64,000 nt of DNA from Puniceibacterium sp. IMCC21224 (lineage in GTDB: Bacteria; Pseudomonadota; Alphaproteobacteria; Rhodobacterales; Rhodobacteraceae), in assembly GCF_001038505.1 (NCBI RefSeq), contig NZ_LDPY01000001.1:1364001-1428000 (forward strand), in the 5' to 3' direction. A program made the translations under genes and the position numbers. The notes under the pieces are model-generated. The model was given only the letters and a program-made list of their open reading frames with translations. It was not told where the DNA came from and ran no database searches. Below, one piece after another: positions 27,831 to 36,286 of the stretch. How positions within the stretch are numbered: the stretch's first letter is position 1; the number at the start of each line of letters is the position of its first letter.

Positions 27831-28691
27831 TCAGCTCTTTCCTTCGGCGGTCAGAAGCGCACGTAGCCCGGTTTGGTAATCAGGGTAGAGCAGTTCAAGG
27901 CCAAGTTCCGCCTTGGCGCGGTCGTTCGCGACGCGCTTGCTTTCGGCATAAAAACTGCGGGCCATAGGCGAAAGGTCGGCCTTATCAAAGTGAATCTCGG
28001 GCGGGGTCGGCATATTCAGCAATTCGGCGGCAAAGGCGATTACGTCCTGAGGCGGAGCCGGGTCATCGTCGCACAGGTTGTAGACCGCACCGGGATTGGG
28101 ACTAATGATCGAAAGCTCGAGCGCCTGCGCGATATCGTCGACATGGATGCGGCTGAACACCTGACCGGGTTTGATGATGCGCCGCGCGGTGCCGGCCCGC
28201 ACTTTGGCAAACGGACCGCGACCGGGGCCGTAAATCCCGGCCAGACGGAATACATGCAGCGGCAGGCCGGTGATCGCGCCCCATTCTGCCTCGGCCTCGA
28301 CGCGTTTGATGCCGCGCTCGGTGGTTGGGGTCAGCGGTGTTGTCTCATCGACCCAGGCACCATGATGGTCGCCGTAGACGCCCGTGGTCGACAGATAGCC
28401 GACCCAATAAAGATCGCGTGCGCGCTGTGTGATCTGTTCAGTCAGCATTCGCAGACTCGGGTCGCCGCGCTCATCCGGGCCAGCCGAGACCAGCACATGC
28501 GTAGCCTGCGACAAGGCCGCCTCCAGCGCCGTTTGATCCCAGAGCACCGGCTCGATCCCCATAGCTGCCAGTGCGTCGGCGGCATCCGGGGTGCGGGTTG
28601 TGCCCAGAATTCGCCAGCCCTGTGGCAGGAGGCGTCTGGCCAGCGCGCGGGCGGTATATCCGTGGCCGAGTGAGAGCAGGGTCTGAGTCAT
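27831..28691 (-). CDS. SDR-family NAD(P)-dependent epimerase/reductase-like protein
   Basis: A 286-residue protein; ATG 28691 (MTQTLLSLGHGYTARALARR) is the natural start, although the frame is open further upstream. LSLGHGYTARAL is a modified Rossmann nucleotide-binding loop of atypical extended SDR proteins such as E. coli YeeZ. The catalytic region YLSTTGVYGDHHG gives Ser/Thr, but the expected YxxxK is not obvious. FRLAGIYGPGRGPFAKVRAG is typical of the family. The substrate is unknown. It precedes exoD on the minus strand with a 3-base gap, so the two probably form one transcript. Confidence 0.82.
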   Translation of the reverse strand: MTQTLLSLGHGYTARALARRLLPQGWRILGTTRTPDAADALAAMGIEPVLWDQTALEAALSQATHVLVSAGPDERGDPSLRMLTEQITQRARDLYWVGYLSTTGVYGDHHGAWVDETTPLTPTTERGIKRVEAEAEWGAITGLPLHVFRLAGIYGPGRGPFAKVRAGTARRIIKPGQVFSRIHVDDIAQALELSIISPNPGAVYNLCDDDPAPPQDVIAFAAELLNMPTPPEIHFDKADLSPMARSFYAESKRVANDRAKAELGLELLYPDYQTGLRALLTAEGKS

Positions 28692-29040
28692 GCGCTTTAG
28701 ATGCGGTGTTGGGCCGCTATTTGCAAGCGCAGGGTAGGGTTCTGTTCCAAAGCGGCCGGGTGTAGCCGCGTCTTTAGTGGAGTCAAAGGTCGGCGTTGGC
28801 CGGCGAACTGACGGCTCTGAATTGGTGGCGGCATTGCCTGAAATGGACGCAACCGGCACGAAATCCGGCGCCCTGTGGATGTATTGTTGCGGAGTCGCCG
28901 CATCTGAAATCCGCGGGTATCTGGGCGGATCTGCGTCATACAAGGCTGGCGATGGGCAAGGAATCGCCGGTTCCGGCCCGGGGGACTGGTGCGAATCATA
29001 GGCCTGTGTAGGAAGGCAGGGCGAAATATTCGGAGTTATC
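28692..29040. other. Non-coding spacer between divergent SDR and transglycosylase genes
   Basis: About 350 bases. Several overlapping frames of 70-100 codons cross it on both strands, but none has a ribosome binding site, a family pattern or consistent codon bias. It presumably holds the two divergent promoters. Confidence 0.45.
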
Positions 29041-29526
29041 ATGCGTTCCTTGACCCGCCGCGCCGCAATGGGTGCGATCCTGATGACGTTGGCAGCATGC
29101 GCCGGCGGCAACGCCCCCGAGATTTCGACCCGCGCCGCACCGCTTGAGCCGCCGCTCTATCCCAACGAGACGCGGGAATTGCGTGCGCTGATCAACAAAT
29201 ATGCGGATATTTATCATGTGCCGCGCCCTCTGGTGCATCGTGTGGTCGTGCGAGAAAGCACCCATCGCCCGGGCGCCCGCAACGGTCCTTATTACGGTCT
29301 GATGCAAATTCTGCCCGCAACTGCGCGCGGCATGGGATTTAAGGGGCCGGATTCGGCGTTGCTGGATGCCGAAACCAACCTGAAATACGCGGTGAAATAT
29401 CTGCGCGGGGCCTGGATGTTGTCCGACGGGGATCATGGCACTGCGGTGATGTGGTACGCCCGTGGCTATTATTACGAAGCCAAGCGGCGCGGAATGCTGG
29501 TCGCCACCGGGTTGCGCAAGGCCTGA
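29041..29526 (+). CDS. Lytic transglycosylase lipoprotein (SLT domain)
   Basis: A 161-residue lipoprotein. The signal peptide MRSLTRRAAMGAILMTLAAC ends in a lipobox with Cys20. The SLT (goose-lysozyme-like) domain covers about residues 50-150: catalytic Glu in HRVVVRESTHRPGARNG, then YYGLMQILPATARGMGF, NLKYAVKYLRG and TAVMWYARGYY. Such enzymes cleave peptidoglycan between MurNAc and GlcNAc to form 1,6-anhydro products, acting in the periplasm. It is a compact version without extra domains. It converges with a second transglycosylase gene only 19 bases away. Confidence 0.9.
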   Translation: MRSLTRRAAMGAILMTLAACAGGNAPEISTRAAPLEPPLYPNETRELRALINKYADIYHVPRPLVHRVVVRESTHRPGARNGPYYGLMQILPATARGMGFKGPDSALLDAETNLKYAVKYLRGAWMLSDGDHGTAVMWYARGYYYEAKRRGMLVATGLRKA

Positions 29527-29545
29527 ACCGGATTCGGTGTCGGGA

Positions 29546-30784
29546 TCAGGGTGTCAGAGCGCTGCGCATCCCAGCTTCGGGGAAACAAGTGGGTGTTTGG
29601 CCGCTCGCCTCTTGCCAGCGCCCGATTGAGCGGCGGGTGCGAAATCCTGGCAATCCGTCAACCCCACCGACATCGTGTCCCATCGCGACGAGCGCCTGTT
29701 GCATCCGCGCGATGTCGGACCGGTAAAGGCCACCGACATCGCCCCAGCGCCCGGCAAAATTGCCAACGCCATATTGGATTCGGTCGCCGACATGGCCGAC
29801 AAACAGCGCATAGAGATCGCTGGTGTTGTATTCCTTGATGACATAAAAATTCGGGGTAACGACAAAGCTGGGACCATGGCGTCCCGCAGGCATCAGCAAA
29901 AAGCCCTGTTCCCGGCGCTCATGATCAGGAAAGGGACGACCGGACACGCGACGGAGTCCCATCGTCTCCCACTCAGCGATGCTGCGCCCCTGGTCCGGAC
30001 CTTCGAGCGCGCAAGAAACCGCTTTTGGCACCGTCACCTCGAATCCCCAGTCGCGCCCCGGGATCCAGCCGTGCCGGGCGAGGTAGGTGCCGATTGACGC
30101 GATGGTATCCGCCTCGGATCTCCAGATATCGGCGTGACCGTCGCCATCGCCATCCACCGCATATTTCAGGAAATTCGACGGCATGAATTGTGGTTGACCC
30201 AACGCACCGGCCCAGCTGCTTTTCATCTGGCCACTGGGTGCGTGGCCTGCCTGCGCGATTTCAAGCGCCGCGATCAGTTCGTCGGTGAAATAGGCCGCGC
30301 GGGTGCTCATGAATCCTTTGGTGCCAAGGACACGGAACACGTTATGGGGAATCTTGGCGCGACCATAGCCGCTTTCGCGCCCCCAGATGGCCAGAATGAT
30401 CCGTCCAGGAACGCCGGTTGCGCGTTCGGTGGCGCTCAGGGCTGCGGCGTGGCGCGCGGCCACTTGACGACCGATGCTGGCCGCGCTGTCCACCGCGCCA
30501 CGGTTGAAATATTTGCCTGGCGCGCCGAATTCAGATTGACGTTGCTGTTTCGGGGTTTGCGCCGGCGCCCCCGGTGGCGTGAGATCGGGCAGATCCCAGT
30601 TCAGCGTCACCCCGTCAAAGGCCGTTTGGAATGTCGCGTGCGACACGCCTTTGGCCTGTGCGCGGGGCCAGACGGTGTGATCCAGCCACGCGCGAAATTG
30701 CCCGTCAACGGTGCTTCGGTCCTGCGCCTGACCTGCCAACGGCAGACTGACAAGGCAGATCAACAGCAGATCCCGCACGTGCAT
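29546..30784 (-). CDS. MltB-type lytic murein transglycosylase with peptidoglycan-binding tail
   Basis: A 412-residue exported protein. ATG 30784 gives a signal peptide MHVRDLLLICLVSLPLAGQA. The central domain matches SLT_2/MltB: GVPGRIILAIWGRESGYGRA with the catalytic Glu, SWAGALGQPQFMPSNFLKYA, and DGDGHADIWRSEADTIASIG. The last 60 residues (SDIARMQQALVAMGHDVGGV, FRTRRSIGRWQEASG) look like a peptidoglycan-binding module. It acts in the periplasm on murein. An upstream extension in the same frame into the aldolase gene is not coding. Expressed from the minus strand after the aldolase-like gene, 37 bases apart. Confidence 0.92.
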   Translation of the reverse strand: MHVRDLLLICLVSLPLAGQAQDRSTVDGQFRAWLDHTVWPRAQAKGVSHATFQTAFDGVTLNWDLPDLTPPGAPAQTPKQQRQSEFGAPGKYFNRGAVDSAASIGRQVAARHAAALSATERATGVPGRIILAIWGRESGYGRAKIPHNVFRVLGTKGFMSTRAAYFTDELIAALEIAQAGHAPSGQMKSSWAGALGQPQFMPSNFLKYAVDGDGDGHADIWRSEADTIASIGTYLARHGWIPGRDWGFEVTVPKAVSCALEGPDQGRSIAEWETMGLRRVSGRPFPDHERREQGFLLMPAGRHGPSFVVTPNFYVIKEYNTSDLYALFVGHVGDRIQYGVGNFAGRWGDVGGLYRSDIARMQQALVAMGHDVGGVDGLPGFRTRRSIGRWQEASGQTPTCFPEAGMRSALTP

Positions 30785-30821
30785 CGTCAGACTCCTGTTT
30801 TGTGGCTCCTTGGGCCGGGGG

Positions 30822-31577
30822 TCAGGTGGCGTAATCCGATCCTTCGTCGTCCAGAATGGACTTGAGTTCGGCCAGGTGCCGCTCATCCTGCTCTGGGTAA
30901 TCCTCGATTTCCTGCGCGGTTTTCTCTGCGATCTCGTGGCTGAGCACCTTGAGCGGCTGGCCGGTCTGCAATGCGCGGATATATGTTTCGGCCGCACGTT
31001 CGAAATAATAAAGCCGGTTGAAGGTCTCGGCCACGGTGTCACCGATGATCATGACGCCGTGGTTGCCCATCACCAGCACCTTTTGTTTTGGATCGGTGAA
31101 GAGTTGCGCGCAGCGGATGCCCTCTTCCTCGAATGCAAGGCCGCCGTAGTCGCGATCATAGGCGATGCGGTTGTAGAAGGTGGCGCCGTTCTGGTCGATC
31201 GGCGGCAGAGTCGGATCCTCAAGGCAGGCCAGAACTGTGGCGTGGATCGAATGCACATGCATGGCGCAGCGCGCCTGCGGACAGTGGCGGTGCAAGCCGC
31301 CGTGCAGGCCCCAGGCGGTGGGGTCGGGCGCGTCGGGACCGGTCAGGGTGTCGGGGTCGTTGGCGTCCACCACCAGCAGATCCGAAGCCTTGATCCGGGC
31401 AAAATGCTTTTGGTTCGGGTTCATCAGGAACTTGGTGCCGTCATCATTGATTGACAGGCTGAAATGGTTCGCCACGCCTTCGTGCATGTTCAGCCGCGCA
31501 GTCCAGCGAAAGGCCGCAGCCAGATCCACCCGTTCGGGCCAGAAATCCATGTTGGGGCGCAGATTGGTGACGGACAT
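30822..31577 (-). CDS. Class II aldolase/adducin family protein
   Basis: A 251-residue protein with GGAGACC upstream of ATG 31577. The class II aldolase zinc site is recognisable: CAMHVHSIHATVLACLED (His-x-His), and NHGVMIIGDTVAETFNRLYY with the third His. GVANHFSLSINDDGTKFLMN is the usual phosphate/substrate region, although here the canonical Gly-Asn-xSer motif is GVANHFS. Family members include fuculose-phosphate aldolase, and larger relatives in decarboxylation or unknown roles. Length and the C-terminal LYYFERAAETYIRALQTGQP match the adducin-like subgroup; the substrate is not known. Confidence 0.85.
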   Translation of the reverse strand: MSVTNLRPNMDFWPERVDLAAAFRWTARLNMHEGVANHFSLSINDDGTKFLMNPNQKHFARIKASDLLVVDANDPDTLTGPDAPDPTAWGLHGGLHRHCPQARCAMHVHSIHATVLACLEDPTLPPIDQNGATFYNRIAYDRDYGGLAFEEEGIRCAQLFTDPKQKVLVMGNHGVMIIGDTVAETFNRLYYFERAAETYIRALQTGQPLKVLSHEIAEKTAQEIEDYPEQDERHLAELKSILDDEGSDYAT

Positions 31578-31771
31578 AAGTGGTCTCCTTGGTCAGAATA
31601 TCAGGTTCGGGTACCGAAACCCGGGCATTGCAGGGCCGAGCGGTCATGCGCCGAACTGAATCGTTCTTTGCGGTTCTGACCTCGGCACCTGCGGTTTGCG
31701 TTCCGGGTAAACTTGAACCCGAGGCATGAAGCTGTCAACGTGCCGCGCAAACAGAACAGGGTGAGCAGCAG

Positions 31772-33256
31772 ATGCAGGACCACACGAGCAGTTTAGAGAT
31801 CGTGACGCCCGATGTGGCCGGACGTGTCGCATACAGCGATGCCAAAGCTGCCGTTGCTCAGCTTGTGGCACTTTACGAGCAATCCGTCGGCTTCCTGTGT
31901 GAGCGGTTCAACACCGCGATGAACCAGGGGCATCCGGGTGTGCGGTGCCGCGCTTTTTATCCTGAGGTTCGCCTGACCACGACGAGTTTTGTCAAAGTCG
32001 ACAGCCGCCTGAGCTTTGGCCATGTTGCGGGGCCCGGCACTTATGCGGCGAGTATCACGCGGCCGGATCTGTTTCGTCAGTATCTGGAGCAGCAGATCGG
32101 GTTGCTGCTGGCCAATTACGGCGTCCCGGTTGAGGTGGGTCTGTCGGATACTCCGATGCCGGTGCATTTCGCCGTGGCCAACCGCGCCGATGTGACGGTC
32201 CCGCAAGAGGGGGCGGCGGATTTTGTCCTGCGTGACGTCTTTGACGTGCCGGATCTGAGCACCACAAATGACGATATCGTCAACGGACTGGCCACAGCCG
32301 CGCCCGATGGCGCCGCCGCGCTTGCACCATTCACCGCGCAGCGGGTGGACTATTCGCTGGCCCGGTTGGCACACTACACCGCCACCGCCGCCGAGCATTT
32401 CCAGAACCACGTCCTGTTTACCAATTACCAGTTCTACGTGAGCGAATTTGAGGCTTATGCCCGTATCGTACTGGCCGATCCTGACAGTGGCTACACGGCT
32501 TTTGTCAGCACTGGGGATGTCGAAATCACCGATGCCGATCAGCCGATCGCCCCGGTGCTGAAGATGCCGCAGATGCCGACCTATCATCTCAAACGCCCCG
32601 GCGGCGGCGGGATCACGTTGGTCAATATCGGCGTTGGCCCATCAAACGCCAAGACGGCGACGGATCACATCGCCGTGCTGCGTCCGCATGCCTGGTTGAT
32701 GGTTGGTCATTGCGCAGGGTTGAGAAACTCGCAGTCTTTGGGCGATTTTGTCCTGGCCCACGCGTATCTGCGCGAAGACCGTGTGCTGGATGACGATCTG
32801 CCGATCTGGGTGCCGATCCCGGCGCTGGCCGAAATCCAGATTGCGCTGGAGCAGGCGGTCGCACAGGTGACGCAATTGGAGGGGTATGATCTGAAACGGA
32901 TCATGCGCACGGGCACGGTGGCCAGTGTCGACAACCGAAACTGGGAATTGCGCGATCAGCGCGGCCCAGTGCAGCGGCTGAGTCAGTCGCGCGCTGTGGC
33001 GCTGGATATGGAGAGCGCCACGATCGCCGCCAACGGATTCCGTTTTCGGGTGCCCTATGGCACGTTGCTCTGTGTGAGCGATAAGCCGCTTCATGGTGAA
33101 TTGAAGCTTCCCGGGATGGCCTCGGACTTTTACAAGACGCAAGTTGCGCGACATCTGATGATAGGAATCCGTGCGATGGAGCAGCTGCGCGATATGCCGT
33201 TGGAACGGATTCACAGCCGGAAGTTGCGCAGCTTTGAGGAAACAGCCTTTCTTTGA
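31772..33256 (+). CDS. amn: AMP nucleosidase
   Basis: A 494-residue enzyme that hydrolyses AMP to adenine and ribose 5-phosphate, balancing adenylate pools. The N-terminal third (YEQSVGFLCERFNTAMNQGH, CRAFYPEVRLTT) is specific to Amn; the C-terminal part is a nucleoside-phosphorylase fold with TDHIAVLRPHAWLMVGHCAG and VALDMESATIAANGFRFRVP, where Glu/Ser bind ribose. Length is close to E. coli Amn (484). It stands alone, divergent from the aldolase-like gene and followed by the HU gene. Confidence 0.95.
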   Translation: MQDHTSSLEIVTPDVAGRVAYSDAKAAVAQLVALYEQSVGFLCERFNTAMNQGHPGVRCRAFYPEVRLTTTSFVKVDSRLSFGHVAGPGTYAASITRPDLFRQYLEQQIGLLLANYGVPVEVGLSDTPMPVHFAVANRADVTVPQEGAADFVLRDVFDVPDLSTTNDDIVNGLATAAPDGAAALAPFTAQRVDYSLARLAHYTATAAEHFQNHVLFTNYQFYVSEFEAYARIVLADPDSGYTAFVSTGDVEITDADQPIAPVLKMPQMPTYHLKRPGGGGITLVNIGVGPSNAKTATDHIAVLRPHAWLMVGHCAGLRNSQSLGDFVLAHAYLREDRVLDDDLPIWVPIPALAEIQIALEQAVAQVTQLEGYDLKRIMRTGTVASVDNRNWELRDQRGPVQRLSQSRAVALDMESATIAANGFRFRVPYGTLLCVSDKPLHGELKLPGMASDFYKTQVARHLMIGIRAMEQLRDMPLERIHSRKLRSFEETAFL

Positions 33257-33384
33257 CGGTAGGAAAGCCGCAAAATGCACGTTTTCCCCTTGCAATTATA
33301 CACTAATCGTTGTGTTTAAACGCTACATACGGTTAGATTACCGGGATGAGGCCCTACTGGACGGGCGGAGAAGGAGACCATGAA

Positions 33385-33675
33385 ATGGCGATACCACCGA
33401 TGACAAAGACGCAGCTTGTGGCCGCTCTGGCAGACGAGATGGGCAGTGACAAGAAAGCGGCAGCTGCCGCGCTGGAAGCGGTTTGCTCGCTGATCACCAA
33501 ACAAGTGGGCGGCGGCGGTGCCGTGACGCTCCCTGGCGTGGGCAAGATCTATTGCCGCGAGCGTCCCGAGCGGATGGTGCGCAATCCCGCAACTGGTGAG
33601 CAGTTCAAGAAAGAGGCCGACAAGGTGGTCAAGATGACCATCGCAAAGGCACTCAAAGACAGCGTCAACGGCTAA
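33385..33675 (+). CDS. HU/IHF-family DNA-binding protein
   Basis: A 96-residue histone-like protein. AAGGAG lies 8 bases upstream of ATG 33385. An overlapping ATG at 33380 stops after a few codons. The fold is clear: MTKTQLVAALADEMGSDKKA, GAVTLPGVGKIYCRERPER, and RNPATGEQFKKEADKVVKMT. The arm (usually GRNPxTG) reads VRNPATG, so DNA bending is expected. HU-like proteins compact the nucleoid and assist replication and recombination. A terminator hairpin follows. Confidence 0.92.
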   Translation: MAIPPMTKTQLVAALADEMGSDKKAAAAALEAVCSLITKQVGGGGAVTLPGVGKIYCRERPERMVRNPATGEQFKKEADKVVKMTIAKALKDSVNG

Positions 33676-33704
33676 GCCTTCGGGCCTCGGTCACCAGATG
33701 AGAG

Positions 33705-33728
33705 GGTCGCGCAGTGCGCGGCCTTTTT
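33705..33728 (+). terminator. Terminator after the HU-family gene
   Basis: GGTCGCGC-AGT-GCGCGGCC forms an 8-pair stem (one G-U) with a 3-base loop, followed by TTTTT, 30 bases past the stop. Confidence 0.8.
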
Positions 33729-33790
33729 CGTATTCTAAGGCGGCTTGCTGCAACGCATGCATATTGTGACTAGCGATAGCGGAGTGCGTA

Positions 33791-33813
33791 CAAGACTTTT
33801 GAAAAAAGTCTTG
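33791..33813. terminator. AT-tailed hairpin between HU and acetyltransferase genes
   Basis: CAAGACTTTT and AAAAGTCTTG form a perfect 10 bp stem around GAA, followed on the plus strand by TTAAAAATTTTTT. It sits between two convergent genes and could end transcription from either side, chiefly from the minus-strand acetyltransferase gene 39 bases away. Confidence 0.55.
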
Positions 33814-33851
33814 TTAAAAATTTTTTAAAATTTTTGGGCGGCGGCGCGGGA

Positions 33852-34436
33852 TTAGCGCATCAGGCGATGGGTTAGACCGGCGCGTACAGCGGGCCATTCT
33901 GATGCGATGATTGAATAACAGGCGGTATCGCGGACAGCTCCGTTTGGGCTGATCTGATGCGACCGCAGGACGCCGTCCAGTTTGGCGCCGAGCCGCTCAA
34001 TCGCCGCACGCGACTGACGGTTCATGAAGTGGGTGCGAAATTCCACCGCGATGCAATCGAGCGCCTCGAAGGCATGGCCGAGCATCAGCAATTTGGCTTC
34101 GCTGTTCCAGGGGCCGCGCTGACCGGCTTGGCGCAGCCAGGTCGATCCGATCTCGACCCTGCGATTGGTCGCATCGACATTCATGTATGTTGTCATGCCA
34201 AGGGTCATACCCGTGCGCGCGTCAAATGTGGTAAACGGTGTCATCTGGCCTCGTTCCTGCAGGGCCAGACGGCGCACGATCTCGGCCTCGACATCCTCCG
34301 GTCGGGGGACAGAAGTATACCAGAGCGCGGCAAGGTCGCCATCGGTGGATGCTTCGGCCAGACCCGAGCTGTGGTCGAGACTGGTGGGTTCTAGCCGGAC
34401 ATGTGTCCCGGTCAGAGTACAGGGGGCGGGCCACAT
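33852..34436 (-). CDS. GNAT-family N-acetyltransferase (RimJ/RimL-like)
   Basis: A 194-residue protein of the acetyltransf_3 type. It starts WPAPCTLTGTHVRLEPTSLD; the core has TGMTLGMTTYMNVDATNRRV, EIGSTWLRQAGQRGPWNSEA (acetyl-CoA loop) and FRTHFMNRQSRAAIERLGAK, all usual in the family that acetylates protein N-termini, antibiotics or small amines. The target is unknown. It follows tpa on the same strand, separated by 67 bases that hold a hairpin. Confidence 0.88.
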   Translation of the reverse strand: MWPAPCTLTGTHVRLEPTSLDHSSGLAEASTDGDLAALWYTSVPRPEDVEAEIVRRLALQERGQMTPFTTFDARTGMTLGMTTYMNVDATNRRVEIGSTWLRQAGQRGPWNSEAKLLMLGHAFEALDCIAVEFRTHFMNRQSRAAIERLGAKLDGVLRSHQISPNGAVRDTACYSIIASEWPAVRAGLTHRLMR

Positions 34437-34469
34437 CGGTTCGTACCTTTGACTGACAGAGGTGCGGGC

Positions 34470-34501
34470 ACTCTCTGCCCCAGTTATGGGACAGAGAGTG
34501 G
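34470..34501 (-). terminator. Hairpin directly after tpa
   Basis: CACTCTCTG and CAGAGAGTG pair over 9 bp with an inner CCC/GGG continuation. On the minus strand it starts 3 bases after the tpa stop. No T run follows, so it may slow or partly end transcription before the acetyltransferase gene. Confidence 0.5.
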
Positions 34502-34503
34502 GT

Positions 34504-35892
34504 TCAGCCGAAGACGCGCGTCAGCGCGCCATCGACAGCTGATAGAATATTGTCGATGTCATCTTTGCTGGCGATCAGAGCCGGCGAGAAGCAGAGCGTA
34601 TTGTTATACCCCGGCACTGATCGGTTGGTGGCACCAATGATGACGCCTTGTGACATGCAGTCACCGACCACCGCCTGCACCATCTTTTCGACCACCGGTT
34701 CGCGGGTGACGCGGTCCGAAACCAGTTCGGCCCCCAGGAACAGCCCTTTGCCGCGCACCTGTCCTATAACCTTGTGCCGATCCATCATCGCGCCCAGCTG
34801 GTCGAGCATGTAGTCGCCCATCGCCACGGTGTTGGCCAGCAGGTCTTCGTCCTCGATGATGCGCAGATTCTCGAGCGCAGCCGCCGGTCCCGCCGTGCAA
34901 CCGCCAAAGGTCGAGATGTCGCGGAAGTAGTCAAGCGGATCGCTGGCGTCGGATTTGAACATCTCGAACACCCGTTCGGACGTCACACAGCAGGCGATGG
35001 CGGCGTAACCACTCGCGACGCCTTTGGCCATGGTGACAAAATCCGGTTCGATCCCGTAGTGCTGATAGCCGAACCATGTACCCGTGCGACCAACACCGCA
35101 GACAACTTCGTCGATGTGCAGCAAAATATCGTATTTGCGGCAGATTTCCTGCACGCGCTGCCAATAGCCTTCGGGTGGGGTAATGACACCGCCACCGGCG
35201 GTTACCGGCTCCAGGCAGAGCGCGCCGACCGTGTCGGGGCCTTCACGCAGAATGACCGCCTCGATCTGGTCTGCCGCCCACAGGCCATAGTTTTCGACCG
35301 GTGCGCCCTGATCGGCGGCACGGTATTCCAGGCAATGCGGCACCCGGACAAAGCCGGGGGTGAAGGGGCCGTATTGCGCGTTACGCTCGTCCTGGCCACC
35401 AGCGGACAGGCAACTGATGGTGGTGCCGTGATAATCGCGCTCGCGGTAGAGGATTTTAGTCTTTTTGCCACCGTAAACCTTGTGCGCGATCTGGCGCACC
35501 ATCTTGAAGGCTTTCTCGTTCGCCTCGGATCCCGAGTTGCAGTAGTACACGCGGGTCAGACCCGGCATTTTGGCAATCAGCTTTTCCGAGAACAGTGCGC
35601 CGGGGATAGATCCCGCCGAGCCGGCAAAATAGTTCAGTTTCAGCAATTGATCGCGCACGGCGTTGGCGATGCTTTCGCGGCCGTAGCCGACGTTGACAGT
35701 CCAGACTCCGCCCGACACCGCATCAAGGTGTTCCTTGCCGTGCTGATCCCAGACCGTCATTCCTTTGCCTTCGACGATGATGCGCGGATCGGTCGTCTCG
35801 TAGGGTTTGTGCTGGCTCAGGTGGTGCCAGACATGCGCTTTGTCCGCAGCAACCACGCGGTCAAGATCATTGTCGTGAAAAGTGCCGTCCAT
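34504..35892 (-). CDS. tpa: Taurine--pyruvate aminotransferase
   Basis: A 462-residue class III PLP aminotransferase. ATG 35892 has AGGAGG about 6 bases upstream; the frame is open far upstream but not coding. Key parts: YYCNSGSEANEKAFKMVRQI, YRERDYHGTTISCLSAGG, LLHIDEVVCGVGRTGTWFGY and the PLP lysine in FVTMAKGVASGYAAIA. The family includes omega-aminotransferases; the taurine call rests on the divergent tauABC genes. The product of Tpa, sulfoacetaldehyde, needs Xsc for desulfonation, and xsc is not within the window. A TauR-like direct repeat lies upstream. Confidence 0.88.
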   Translation of the reverse strand: MDGTFHDNDLDRVVAADKAHVWHHLSQHKPYETTDPRIIVEGKGMTVWDQHGKEHLDAVSGGVWTVNVGYGRESIANAVRDQLLKLNYFAGSAGSIPGALFSEKLIAKMPGLTRVYYCNSGSEANEKAFKMVRQIAHKVYGGKKTKILYRERDYHGTTISCLSAGGQDERNAQYGPFTPGFVRVPHCLEYRAADQGAPVENYGLWAADQIEAVILREGPDTVGALCLEPVTAGGGVITPPEGYWQRVQEICRKYDILLHIDEVVCGVGRTGTWFGYQHYGIEPDFVTMAKGVASGYAAIACCVTSERVFEMFKSDASDPLDYFRDISTFGGCTAGPAAALENLRIIEDEDLLANTVAMGDYMLDQLGAMMDRHKVIGQVRGKGLFLGAELVSDRVTREPVVEKMVQAVVGDCMSQGVIIGATNRSVPGYNNTLCFSPALIASKDDIDNILSAVDGALTRVFG

Positions 35893-36286
35893 AGGAGACC
35901 TCCTGAGGCTGAAAACGGGATGACGAAACGGGAATGGCGCCGCGCTTTGCGGCGTCCTTACTCCTACATCAGCCCCTTTGTTATGCAGAGGATAGGGCCA
36001 GTTGGCGCGGACTTGTAGGGCCAAAACACCGAGGCCAGTCACCGATCCGGTGCTGGTGTTCGGACAATTCCCCGAAATCACTCGGTTTCCGATACATTCG
36101 GTTATGACAAATCTGCGGACCCGGTTTGCCGAAGCGGGCAAATAGTCGCGAAAAACAATTGATCGGTTGCCCGTTTTCCGGTCGGATCAGGAACAGAGCG
36201 CCGGGAATGGCGCCAGGATCGCAGCATCTGCGCGCGATCTGCAATAATCGCTCTAACCAGGGCGTAACAACAGGGAGTTATGTGTG
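35893..36286. other. Divergent promoter region between tpa and tauA
   Basis: A 394-base spacer separates the divergent tpa and tauABC units and should carry both promoters. A direct repeat TAGGGCCA occurs twice near its left half (annotated separately). Frames across it are extensions of the tpa frame without coding features. No tauR gene is nearby. Confidence 0.6.
35991..36024. promoter_or_regulatory. Candidate TauR (MocR-type) operator: direct repeat
   Basis: TAGGGCCA at 35993-36000 and 36016-36023 are 23 bp apart start to start, about two helical turns. On the minus strand they read CTGGCCCTATC and TTGGCCCTACA, close to CTGGAC-type direct repeats described for the taurine regulator TauR in Rhodobacter capsulatus (recalled from the literature, not checked). 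This is a likely control site for the tpa and tau promoters. Confidence 0.42.

Noticed and set aside
28697..28999. Possible 100-residue protein in the SDR-transglycosylase gap
   Set aside because: No ribosome binding site, no recognisable pattern, and overlapping frames of similar length exist on both strands.
31793..32587. A 264-codon frame opposite amn
   Set aside because: It is antisense to amn, which has full-length family motifs; no start signal is present.
35893..36141. In-frame N-terminal extension of tpa by 83 residues
   Set aside because: A strong AGGAGG lies just before ATG 35892, and the extension covers the divergent promoter region and lacks family sequence.
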